IMG/VR virus record: IMGVR_UViG_3300028840_003032
Coordinates: 1-53,500 of that record
From: a virus
Length of the DNA stretch: 53,500 bases
Reading direction: 5' to 3' (one strand)
Every line of letters begins with the position of its first letter. Positions within the stretch are counted from its first letter, which is position 1. Under the pieces are notes generated by a model. It was not told the origin of the DNA and did no database searches. It worked only from the letters and a program-made list of their open reading frames with translations. Positions 1 through 7,732 of this stretch are shown here, in pieces. Position numbers and translations under genes: made by a program.

Positions 1-881
1 CTCAGCTGCGCGACATTTGGGTAACGACTATCGGTGAGATGAAATCGGTCATCACCGAGTTATTCGATGATATGGACTTAGGAATCGAGACGACGAAAGA
101 GGATTGGAAAGTGCTCGGCCAACTCATCGGCCTTGAGCTGGGCGGACTCGCTGCGACGGCGGGCAAGGTCTTCCAGTTCGTCGCAAAGCAGTTCAAGACG
201 TTCGTCATCTTCCCGATTCGAATTGGGATTCAATTCGTCCGGAACCTAGTGACGTCCATCAAAACCATTTTCGCAGGCGACATCATGGGAGGTTTGAAGG
301 AGTTGGGACTAGCAATTCTCGATTTCTTCCTTGCGCCGGTCCGGCAGTCTGTAAAATGGATGATTGAGCTTGCGGACCTCATCGGCAAAAAGGATTTGAT
401 CCCCGAAGGCATCCAGAAGTTCGCTGAGAAGGGCATCACGGGAATCCTCTATGGCGAAGAGGGGAAGAGGAAAGGGAGACGCGCTGGCGGATTCAAACCG
501 TTGGTCGTTCCGTCCGATAAGGAACTGGAGCAGGAGTTCGGTATCATCCCACCGGGCGAAACCGAAACCGACCCGTTCAAGAAATTCCTCACAAGTGAAA
601 TGCCGCTTGCGACGTCGGAAGGAGAAGCGGCGCTCACGCAAGCATTGGCGGAGGCGGTCAAGGAAGGGTCGTTGGCGGGGACGAAGCAAGGCGCGATGGA
701 AGGCGCCAAGGACGCGAAGACGGAAGTGAAGATTGATAGCAAGATGTGCGTCGATGGGGAGGCGTTGAACGTCGCATCGGCGCGTCATTCGGCTACCGTG
801 AAGGAAAGGTCCGGAGAGAAGTTCACGCCGTGGCAGCGACGGACGATGGTCGAGCACGGCGCCGTTCCGGTGACTTCGTAG
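1..881 (+). CDS. Tape measure protein, C-terminal part (5' truncated by window)
   Basis: The reading frame is open from base 3 with no stop upstream of the first ATG (39), so the gene almost certainly begins before the window. The visible ~290 residues contain several hydrophobic helices (roughly residues 35-120 counted from base 3), a KGRR basic patch, then an acidic, alanine-rich helical tail. Hydrophobic segments followed by a helical tail are usual for the C-terminal part of tail-length tape measure proteins. The position directly upstream of hub genes (tube adaptor, gpD, gpV) is where myoviruses place this gene. The function rests on context and composition; no specific motif identifies it. 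The stop overlaps the GGAGG ribosome-binding site of the next gene (881-885). Confidence 0.6.
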   Translation, partial: QLRDIWVTTIGEMKSVITELFDDMDLGIETTKEDWKVLGQLIGLELGGLAATAGKVFQFVAKQFKTFVIFPIRIGIQFVRNLVTSIKTIFAGDIMGGLKELGLAILDFFLAPVRQSVKWMIELADLIGKKDLIPEGIQKFAEKGITGILYGEEGKRKGRRAGGFKPLVVPSDKELEQEFGIIPPGETETDPFKKFLTSEMPLATSEGEAALTQALAEAVKEGSLAGTKQGAMEGAKDAKTEVKIDSKMCVDGEALNVASARHSATVKERSGEKFTPWQRRTMVEHGAVPVTS

Positions 882-890
882 GAGGCGACG

Positions 891-1673
891 TTGGGTCTAT
901 TTGATATGCTGTTCGCGTTCGATGTTTGGTACCTCGAAAATACGGATGCCATCCCGCCTCTTCGATTACAGGGCCAGTTCGTCGCTATCAATCCCACGGA
1001 GACCATCAGCAATCGATACGCGCAGCACAACGCGTTGAACCGGGCGAAGCCCATCGTTCAATTCCTAAACGGCGAAGCAGACCGTGTTTCTTTCCAGGTT
1101 CGTCTTCGCGCCCGCGATGCGCTCTTCTCAAGCGTCGAAGATAACCTCAACATGCTAAAGTCTTGGGCGAGGCGCGATGATGCGTTGAAGCGTCCGCCCA
1201 TCCTTTCCTTTTGGATAGCGGACGGGCATCTCAGCCTATCGAAATGCGTGATCGAAAGCTTGAGCGGTATCACCTACGGAAAGCCCACGAGCTTGGGGGC
1301 CATCCAGGACGTTACCCTCACCATCAACTTACTCGAATATGATCCATATAGCTTGGAAGAAGTCGGCGCATTCGAGACGCGGTATCACCGCGCCAAAATC
1401 CGAGACTACTATGAGATGCTCGCCTATCGGGAGTACAGAAACCCGTTGTTGGGCGACGTCATCCGGAAGCGCCATCCCGAGAAGCAGAAGATCAAAGTAG
1501 CAGAGGTCATCAAGCTACCGTCCGTTGAAGCGATTCGCAAGGAGGTAATCGAGCCAAAATCGATTCCCTTCTCAACGGCATACGGGAAGAAAGAGACGCC
1601 GCAAAGGACGTTGCGGCTTCAAATGTTCGAACGAACGAACCGCACGCACGTATCCCACGTGCTGAAGCAGTGA
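891..1673 (+). CDS. Baseplate hub/tube adaptor protein (CIS-tube-like), putative
   Basis: 260 aa, TTG start chosen because GGAGG lies 5 bases upstream and overlaps the previous stop codon. The N-terminal half carries a pattern seen in contractile-injection-system tube/adaptor proteins (Pvc7/Afp7 type, often with LysM): residues ~25-60 (LQGQFVAINPTETISNRYA) are followed by a beta-rich block with FQVRLRARD and a segment describing position-dependent loading. The C-terminal third is basic and less structured. Its place between tape measure and gpD fits a protein joining tail tube to hub. The family assignment is by general resemblance; a gpX/gpU-like role is the main alternative. Confidence 0.5.
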   Translation: MGLFDMLFAFDVWYLENTDAIPPLRLQGQFVAINPTETISNRYAQHNALNRAKPIVQFLNGEADRVSFQVRLRARDALFSSVEDNLNMLKSWARRDDALKRPPILSFWIADGHLSLSKCVIESLSGITYGKPTSLGAIQDVTLTINLLEYDPYSLEEVGAFETRYHRAKIRDYYEMLAYREYRNPLLGDVIRKRHPEKQKIKVAEVIKLPSVEAIRKEVIEPKSIPFSTAYGKKETPQRTLRLQMFERTNRTHVSHVLKQ

Positions 1674-1680
1674 GGCTCGG

Positions 1681-2838
1681 TTGGTACAGCAATTAGACGA
1701 CGCCACGCTGGCCCCGAATTACGCCATCGAAATAAATGGGGAGGACATCGGGGAGAACATCGTCAGATTCGTTCGCCACGTCGAATACGAAAGCGCTGAT
1801 GGGATGGCCGACATGGCGATGATTCGCCTCGTGAATCCCGATGCGCTCATCTCCGAAGCAAAAGTGTTTCAACCCGGAAACGAGATGTCCATCTATATGG
1901 GCTATGGAGACTTCGCAACGCTCAATCACGTGGGTCGCGTCGTATTGGTCCGCCAAGTTCCGAACTTCCCTCAAGAGGGTGAGCCGGTTTTGACCGTGAC
2001 GGGGTACACGAAAGACGCCCTGATGATGGACAACGAACCGGACAAGGGGAAGAAGCGGACCTATGACGATGAGAAGTACAGCGATGTCGTAGAGACGAAA
2101 GCGAAGGAGTACAAAATGGAGACGGATATTGATCCGACTCCAAACGCGCCGAAGAAGATCATCCAGAAATCCGGCGTGAGTGATTACGACTTCGTGAAGG
2201 GGATGGCGAACATCACCGGCTTTATCTTCTGGGTAGACGGCAAAGCCGGTCCGAATAGCGATAGCAATTGGACGCTCCATTTCAAAGACCCCAAGAAGCT
2301 CAAAGAGCAAGACAAGGTCTACACCTTCCGGTACGATTTCGGAGATGAGGGAAGTCTTCTCAGCTTCGTACCGGAGTTGCTAGTGAAAGGCGCGAAGACG
2401 AACCTGATCGTGACCGTGAAGGACCGGCTATCAGGGCGCAAGTTGAGAGCGGAGATAACCGAAGAGAACGAAGGCTCACCGGACTTGGACGCCACCGGTG
2501 ATCTCACAGGGGAAGTAAAGGGAGAATACACGACCGCAAGTGACATCAAAATCTTTTTCAACAACTTCAGTTTCGACGTCGTCACGAACCGGCGTTTCCA
2601 AGTCGAAGCGGACGTGGTCGATTGGGCGCAACAGTGGTTCCGTCGAATGCGCGAGAACTTCATCATGAGTCGGGGCAAGACTATCGGTGTTGAGACGCTG
2701 ATGGCTCGGCAACAGCACGTCATCGAAGGTGTGGGCGAGTCCTACACGGGGCAATACTACTTTTCGAAGGTCAAGCAAATCCAGAACGACAGCGAAGGAT
2801 ATGTCTGCGACTTCGCTTGTAGGAAGGTAGTGCCGTGA
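1681..2838 (+). CDS. Baseplate hub protein, P2 gpD-like (late control D family)
   Basis: 385 aa, TTG start 7 bases after the previous stop. The protein begins with a beta-rich domain (APNYAIEINGEDIGENIV, then MADMAMIRLVNP) and a YMGYGD element typical of hub proteins of the gpD/VgrG-N/T4 gp27 type, followed by a domain with SDYDFVKGMANITGFIFWVDG near residue 160-180. In the gpD family this 'D..F...LA...G....' pattern is widely conserved. It should form the trimeric ring on which the spike sits. The stop overlaps the GTG start of the spike gene by four bases (GTGA), suggesting translational coupling and near-equal production. Confidence 0.75.
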   Translation: MVQQLDDATLAPNYAIEINGEDIGENIVRFVRHVEYESADGMADMAMIRLVNPDALISEAKVFQPGNEMSIYMGYGDFATLNHVGRVVLVRQVPNFPQEGEPVLTVTGYTKDALMMDNEPDKGKKRTYDDEKYSDVVETKAKEYKMETDIDPTPNAPKKIIQKSGVSDYDFVKGMANITGFIFWVDGKAGPNSDSNWTLHFKDPKKLKEQDKVYTFRYDFGDEGSLLSFVPELLVKGAKTNLIVTVKDRLSGRKLRAEITEENEGSPDLDATGDLTGEVKGEYTTASDIKIFFNNFSFDVVTNRRFQVEADVVDWAQQWFRRMRENFIMSRGKTIGVETLMARQQHVIEGVGESYTGQYYFSKVKQIQNDSEGYVCDFACRKVVP

Positions 2839-3698
2839 TAAGCGAAACATACGACGCTACCGTGATGGCAATCGACGCGGACGAACCGACTCCACGCGGC
2901 CGGATCAAGGTCGCTTGCGTCGGTCTATTGGGCGACGAAGATGCGACACTTCCGATGTGGGTGGAACCGGCGTTCGACTGGGGATGGTTCTACGTTCCAG
3001 ACGTCGGAGAAATCGTTGAGGTGGAAGTCGTAGCCTCATCGGAGCAAGACGAACAATTTGGGCAAGCGAGCATTGATAACCTAGACATCCGTTGGAGAGG
3101 GAAGCGCAACTACACGGATGAGGAGGTGGACGGCGAAAACGAAGCACGCCCCGTCCCGGAAGATTTCCAAACCAACTACGGCAAGCGGCGCGGGTTCGCT
3201 ACGCCGAACGGCCATATCATTTACTTCGATGACACGGAGGGAAAACAAAAAGTTCAAATCACCTGGAAGCAGGGCGATAGTTTCCAGTTCATCGCGTTCG
3301 ATGAGACGGGTTCCATCGTTATGTCGAACAAGAACGGAGGATTCATCCACCTGGACGCGGAGAACGGCGCAACGACCATCGTCGATGAGAACGGGAATAC
3401 CATCTCAAGCAACGAGAACGGGATCAAGCTCGTTGACAAATTCACGAACTACATCGAGATGAAAGACGGCGTCATCCAAATCGTCTCGCAGTCGAACATC
3501 GTTGCGACCGGCGCGGACTTCTCCGCCAAGACGGGAAGCGTGAACTTGGGCGATGGAGCGTTCGAACCGGCCGTGCTCGGAAACTTGTTAATGGCGTATC
3601 TAGTAGGGCACGTACATCCGGCGCCCGGTTCGCCACCGACTCCTGGGACGCCGCTGCCGATCAATTTGATCCTTAGTTTGGCGACGAAAGTGAAATGA
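2835..3698 (+). CDS. Central tail spike / baseplate assembly protein, P2 gpV-like
   Basis: 287 aa, GTG start. The N-terminal ~100 residues form a likely OB-fold (PRGRIKVACVGLLGDE, WFYVPDVGEIVEVEV). Residues ~145-245 are a chain of short repeats (GSIVMSNKNGGFIHLDAENG, TTIVDENGNTISSNENG) expected for a trimeric beta-helix. Near the end comes GHVHPAPGSPPTPGTP. An HxH motif at the distal end of P2 gpV and phi92 spikes binds iron and sharpens the tip, and the HVH here matches that position. The protein is the membrane-piercing needle of the baseplate. It is translationally coupled to gpD upstream and to the proline-repeat gene downstream (ATGA overlap). Confidence 0.75.
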   Translation: MISETYDATVMAIDADEPTPRGRIKVACVGLLGDEDATLPMWVEPAFDWGWFYVPDVGEIVEVEVVASSEQDEQFGQASIDNLDIRWRGKRNYTDEEVDGENEARPVPEDFQTNYGKRRGFATPNGHIIYFDDTEGKQKVQITWKQGDSFQFIAFDETGSIVMSNKNGGFIHLDAENGATTIVDENGNTISSNENGIKLVDKFTNYIEMKDGVIQIVSQSNIVATGADFSAKTGSVNLGDGAFEPAVLGNLLMAYLVGHVHPAPGSPPTPGTPLPINLILSLATKVK

Positions 3699-4021
3699 GT
3701 AAATGCAACTTCCCGCCAATACCGATTCCGGGCATCCCGATACCGGCGCCGGGATTTCCCTCAATCCCGACTCCTCCAGAAATGCCGCTCCCACCGGGCG
3801 GACTTCCCGTGATACCTCCCATCCCAACGCCGGGCATCCCGATACCGGCGCCCGGTTTCCCCTCGATACCGACGCCACCGCAGATGCCGTTGCCGCCAGG
3901 AGGACTGCCCGTCATCCCTCCTATCCCGACTCCGGGCATCCCCATACCGATACCTGGGCTGCCGTCAATACCATCAATACCGGACATGCCGGCGATACCC
4001 GCGTGTCCCTTAGACGATTGA
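3695..4021 (+). CDS. Proline-rich repeat protein between spike and wedge genes
   Basis: 108 aa and nearly all proline, isoleucine, glycine and serine. Two complete 34-residue repeats (each with GIPIPAPGFPSIPTPP then MPLPPGGLPVIPP) and a partial third make up residues ~8-102. The DNA repeats with the matching 102-bp period. The short ends are MSKCNF and PACPLDD. The ATGA overlap with the spike gene, reading frame maintained through the repeats and the tight junction to the wedge gene argue for a real protein. Such sequence would form polyproline helices or an extended rod. I do not recognise a family. Association with the spike tip or baseplate is inferred from position only. Confidence 0.65.
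   Translation: MSKCNFPPIPIPGIPIPAPGFPSIPTPPEMPLPPGGLPVIPPIPTPGIPIPAPGFPSIPTPPQMPLPPGGLPVIPPIPTPGIPIPIPGLPSIPSIPDMPAIPACPLDD
3753..3990 (+). repeat. Tandem 102-bp coding repeat (34-aa Pro-rich unit, about 2.3 copies)
   Basis: Within the proline-rich gene, the block starting near 3729 is repeated at about 3831 and again in part at about 3933, with a few substitutions (E to Q, A to I). The substitutions mostly keep the proline/isoleucine alternation. The repeats stay in frame, so unequal exchange would change rod length in steps of 34 residues. Boundaries are approximate. Confidence 0.7.
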
Positions 4022-4028
4022 GGGAGCT

Positions 4029-4409
4029 ATGCCAAGCGGTTTGAAGGTTCCGATAGGAAAAAATATGAGCGGCGGGATGGCCGTCGTAGATGGGGACGAC
4101 AACGACAAAAAGCTCATCGCAGTTGCGCTAGGAGACGACGACAACGAGAACGCCTTTCAGCAAAGCATCGGCTTGGGTATTGGGATGGTCTTCGACATCA
4201 ACGACCCGTTCATCCGAGGCGGCATCACGCGGAAGTTGAAAGAAATTTTCGAATTATTCGAGGCTCAAAAAAGGTTTAAACTGCTCACGGATACGATAGA
4301 ATGGAAGACGGACTCTAAAACGCAGGAGATGATATTGGAGTTTCGATACTTGAACTTGGAGAGCGATGAAGAGGGAGAGTTCACGAAGGTCTTCAGCGCA
4401 GGAGGGTAG
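4029..4409 (+). CDS. Baseplate wedge protein, gp25/gpW-like
   Basis: 126 aa, ATG start 7 bases after the previous stop. Small size, position between spike and gpJ, and the C-terminal pattern (LKEIFELFEAQKRFKLL... ILEFRYLNLESDEEGEF) match the gp25/gpW lysozyme-like wedge family, whose members end in a similar 'v.i.Y.l..t.e...' strand pair. I do not see a clear EPR motif as in T4 gp25, so the assignment relies on size, order and the C-terminal pattern. In the family, this protein helps nucleate sheath assembly and join wedges. Confidence 0.6.
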   Translation: MPSGLKVPIGKNMSGGMAVVDGDDNDKKLIAVALGDDDNENAFQQSIGLGIGMVFDINDPFIRGGITRKLKEIFELFEAQKRFKLLTDTIEWKTDSKTQEMILEFRYLNLESDEEGEFTKVFSAGG

Positions 4410-4411
4410 AA

Positions 4412-6565
4412 TTGACCGTCACGATTGAAATACCCACGTTCGATTTTAGCGCGTTTTACTACGCTGAGATTTTGGAGGCGCTCGTTCAATACAAGCGGGT
4501 CAACGTCCCGGAGTTGACCGATGAGAGTGAGTTCGAACCCTCCATGCAATTGCTTCGCGCCTATGCGCTAGTCGGGCACCTCAACAATACGTTGGTAGAC
4601 ATCACCGCGAATGAGAGCACCCTCCCAACGGCCAAACTCCCCGAGTCGGTTCGCAATCAATTGAGGCTCATCGGCTATGAGCTTCGTTCGGCTACCCCAG
4701 CGCAAACGGACGTTGTGTACGAGCTTTCAAAAGTCTTCACGACCTCCGTGGAGGTAGTACCGGAATTGGCGCAATGCGCCACGCAGCGAGACGGCGACAA
4801 CCCGCCCATCTACTTCGAAGCGTTAGAAGCGCTCACGGTGAACCCGACCAACGTCCACGATTTCGTGTACGCAGACGAGTCCGGAACGTTCACCGACTAC
4901 ACCGCCAAAGCGAATAGCCAAACGACACCGGCCGATGATTGGACGCCATGGGCGACACCGGCCGTGAAGGACTCGATTTATTGGGGACACAGAACGGCGA
5001 TGTGGGACAAGCTGAGCGTCTTCATCACGACGCTATCGGCTAACCTGGTCGGTGTTTGGGAATACTACGACGGGGATTGGGAGAAGACGTCACCCACCTC
5101 CGTGACCGACCTTGGCGGGTCGTTGGAAATCGATTTGACCTCGCTGCTAGGCGTCTCGAATCGCCAAGGCACGACGGTTCGCGTGCGGCTGAACGAGACC
5201 ACCGCTTCTGAAGAGGTAGAATCGACTTGGACGGGAACGAAGAACATCGCAACGACCGGCTTGCTGGGGCAATCGTCTCCGTCTACCACGGCCGCAGACT
5301 ACACGGTGGGTTCGGATTGGTCGGAGCTGGGAGCGACGGACGGTTCATCGAATCTAACCGCCAGCGGTGAAGTCGATTACGAGTTGCCGCAGACGTTGGA
5401 GAAGAATTGGATCAGGGGAGTCGTGAACGGTAGCACGGCATATTGGGTACGATTCCGGATCACGGAAGCGAACTCAGCGACGTCTCCGGTGATGACCTAC
5501 ACGCGCATGGACGAGGGCAATCAATACGTCCTTCGTTCCGTCACGCAAGGCGAGACGTATGATGAGGCGGATCAATCGTCCACCGGCTTGCCGGGGCAAC
5601 GCTTCGAAACGAGCCAAGAGAACTTCATTTGGGGAAGTGAAAACATCTACGTTGGAGGCGACCTCTGGACGCGGGTCGAGAACTTCCTCAACAGCACGAG
5701 CGTTGATAAGCATTACGTGGTCGAGCTAGGAGAAAACGACCGCGCAACGTGGGTCTTTGGCGGAACAAACGATAAGGGGATGCCGCCCCCAGTCGGAGTC
5801 GGGAACATCACCTCAAGCTACCGTTACAACGCAGCGACTGATGGGAACGTCGGAAGTGATACGATCACCGTCGATAAAACTGGGCTCGTGTACGTCAACA
5901 AGCTTTGGAATCCGAGGCAAGCGACCGGATGGCAAGAAGCACAAAGCGCCTCTGAAGAAAGTTTGGAGCAAGCGAAAATCGAAGGACCGGCGAACTTCAG
6001 AATCAAGGACGTTGCGCTGGGACCGGACGATGTTATTCAATTGACCAAATCCTTCGTGGACGATTCCGGCGCTTCACCGTTTGCAAGAGCAGCGGCGATT
6101 GAAGAGGGATACGGACCGAAGACGATTGAAGTGGTCGTGGTTGCCGCAGGAGGCGGATTGGCGAGCACGGCGCAATTGGAGGCGCTTGAGGAATATTTCA
6201 ACGGGGACAAAACGGCGATTCCCCCGAAGGTGAAACACCTCGTTGCGAATCAGGAAGTGGTGGCCGTTAACTACACGCAGAAACTAATCGACGTCACCGC
6301 AACGGTCTATGGGGACGTCGAACCGGAAGAAGTTGTGAACCAACTTCGGCAAGTGATCCAACCGGAAGCGTTGAAGGCGGACGGCGTGAGTTGGGAATGG
6401 GAGTTCGGCGCGGAAGTCCCGTTGAGCCGAATCAACAGCGTGATCTTCGACACGGATCAATCGATCACAAAAGTGGTCTTGACCGTCCCAGCGGCCGATA
6501 CGCCACTACAACCCAGGGAGCTACCGTTGGCCGGGACCGTTAACATCACGGTCATCGAGCCATAG
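4412..6565 (+). CDS. Baseplate wedge protein, P2 gpJ-like
   Basis: 717 aa, TTG start immediately after the wedge gene. The N-terminus (IPTFDFSAFYYAEILEALVQYKRVNVPELTDESEFEPSMQLLRAYALVGHLNNTLVD, quoted in parts: FEPSMQLLRAYALVGH and LPTAKLPESVRNQLRLIGY) is diagnostic of gpJ/Mu gp47 wedge proteins. A central beta-rich insertion (about residues 130-430) contains fibronectin/lectin-like strands and makes it far longer than P2 gpJ (~300 aa). The C-terminal part (IEEGYGPKTIEVVVVAAGGG, later GDVEPEEVVNQLRQVIQPEAL) again matches the gpJ core. The large insertion may decorate the wedge. Role: the wedge ring that connects sheath to fibres. Confidence 0.8.
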   Translation: MTVTIEIPTFDFSAFYYAEILEALVQYKRVNVPELTDESEFEPSMQLLRAYALVGHLNNTLVDITANESTLPTAKLPESVRNQLRLIGYELRSATPAQTDVVYELSKVFTTSVEVVPELAQCATQRDGDNPPIYFEALEALTVNPTNVHDFVYADESGTFTDYTAKANSQTTPADDWTPWATPAVKDSIYWGHRTAMWDKLSVFITTLSANLVGVWEYYDGDWEKTSPTSVTDLGGSLEIDLTSLLGVSNRQGTTVRVRLNETTASEEVESTWTGTKNIATTGLLGQSSPSTTAADYTVGSDWSELGATDGSSNLTASGEVDYELPQTLEKNWIRGVVNGSTAYWVRFRITEANSATSPVMTYTRMDEGNQYVLRSVTQGETYDEADQSSTGLPGQRFETSQENFIWGSENIYVGGDLWTRVENFLNSTSVDKHYVVELGENDRATWVFGGTNDKGMPPPVGVGNITSSYRYNAATDGNVGSDTITVDKTGLVYVNKLWNPRQATGWQEAQSASEESLEQAKIEGPANFRIKDVALGPDDVIQLTKSFVDDSGASPFARAAAIEEGYGPKTIEVVVVAAGGGLASTAQLEALEEYFNGDKTAIPPKVKHLVANQEVVAVNYTQKLIDVTATVYGDVEPEEVVNQLRQVIQPEALKADGVSWEWEFGAEVPLSRINSVIFDTDQSITKVVLTVPAADTPLQPRELPLAGTVNITVIEP

Positions 6566-6574
6566 GAGGATACG

Positions 6575-6988
6575 ATGTCACTTTTCAACGGACTGGAAAC
6601 GGACGTATTGAATGCGCTGCTAGGTTCGGGCGCCTCGTTGATCGGCGCCACGGTCGAAATCGGTTTGAGTACGACCACGCCGAACGATGACGGGACGGGG
6701 ATCACGGAACCGTCCGGTGGTGGGTACGCACGCGTGTCGAAGTCGAACAACGACGCCAACTGGCCGGTCTCAACCGGGAACGAAAAATCCAACGGCACCG
6801 CCATTTCCTTTCCCACGGCGACGGCGGATTGGGGGAGCATCACCCATTGGGTGCTTTGGGAATCGGGCGGACCGGCGAAAATCTGGGGAGTGCTCGATGA
6901 CGGCGCCGGGACTCCGACGCCCAGAACGGTTCAAAACGGAGATGACTTCAGCTTCCCGATAGGGCAGCTGCGAATCCAGATGGACTGA
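6575..6988 (+). CDS. Small tail/baseplate appendage protein, unknown
   Basis: 137 aa, ATG start with AGGAGG 5-10 bases upstream. The sequence is beta-rich with SGGGYARVSKSNNDANWP near residue 48 and ADWGSITHWVLWESGG near residue 88. The combination of a YAR turn and a 'WG.ITH..L' strand is common in small tail-associated proteins of phages that precede fibre genes. No catalytic motif is visible. It sits between gpJ and an Ig-like protein and shares a one-base stop/start overlap with the latter. A structural role is likely; the exact one is unknown. Confidence 0.55.
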   Translation: MSLFNGLETDVLNALLGSGASLIGATVEIGLSTTTPNDDGTGITEPSGGGYARVSKSNNDANWPVSTGNEKSNGTAISFPTATADWGSITHWVLWESGGPAKIWGVLDDGAGTPTPRTVQNGDDFSFPIGQLRIQMD

Positions 6989-7716
6989 TGGCGACGATAG
7001 TAGCATACGGACTCGCCCAAGCGAGCGTTACAGGGGAAGGCCAGGGCGCAGGCGGTAACACCCCTGGTGGGCTATGTGAGGTATCGTCTGCGGGCCTGGC
7101 CAAATCCGTTGTAGCGCATGTTTCTGCCGGCATAGCCTCCGCATCGGTCGTGGCACGCGGCGAAATGGTAAGCTATGTGCGGGTTTCGAGCGTGGTCGCA
7201 CTCTCTTCCACGAGGATTCGGATCAACTTCGACCGGCCGATGCTCGATGATTCGGCGCTTCGAAATCCCGCCAACTACACGGTTCAACCGACTGTGGGAG
7301 GCGGCGCACCGGTTTACTACACGACCATCGTACCGGAAGATGAGCCCGAACCGACCTATGTGGAAATCCCTATATCTGAGATGACCGATGGGCCGGTGTA
7401 CGAGGCCATCGTGTTCGCGTCCGGTCCCACGGACCCGGAAGGGACGCCCATCGACCCTGCTAACAATTCTGGGACCTTCGTTGGTATCGGTATCGACCCG
7501 GAAGTCATGCGAGTGGAATCGACCGGATTGAATCGGGCGGACGTCATTTTCACGGAAGCGATGGAAGACAACGCCGCAATTCGTGAAGCGAGTCGATACG
7601 CATTCGATGGAGGGTTGAGCGTGTTAGCGGTTTTGGACGTGGTGGGAGACACGGTAAAATTAGTGACATCGGATCAAACGCCGGGGCAACTGTATACCCT
7701 GACGATTTCGAATTGA
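6988..7716 (+). CDS. Ig-like domain tail protein
   Basis: 242 aa, ATG start overlapping the previous TGA by one base. After an alanine/valine/glycine-rich N-terminus (residues 1-55) there appear to be two Ig-like (SbsA/Big-type) domains. One begins around VVALSSTRIRINFDRPMLD (residue ~68), the other around VMRVESTGLNRADVIFTEAM (residue ~172). Both show the 'v....i.v.F...m' strand followed by 'a....a.nYtv'. Such domains are common on phage tails, where they bind carbohydrate or act as spacers. It probably decorates the baseplate or fibre base. The precise partner is not visible. Confidence 0.6.
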   Translation: MATIVAYGLAQASVTGEGQGAGGNTPGGLCEVSSAGLAKSVVAHVSAGIASASVVARGEMVSYVRVSSVVALSSTRIRINFDRPMLDDSALRNPANYTVQPTVGGGAPVYYTTIVPEDEPEPTYVEIPISEMTDGPVYEAIVFASGPTDPEGTPIDPANNSGTFVGIGIDPEVMRVESTGLNRADVIFTEAMEDNAAIREASRYAFDGGLSVLAVLDVVGDTVKLVTSDQTPGQLYTLTISN

Positions 7717-7732
7717 TGGCCGGGAGGAATAA

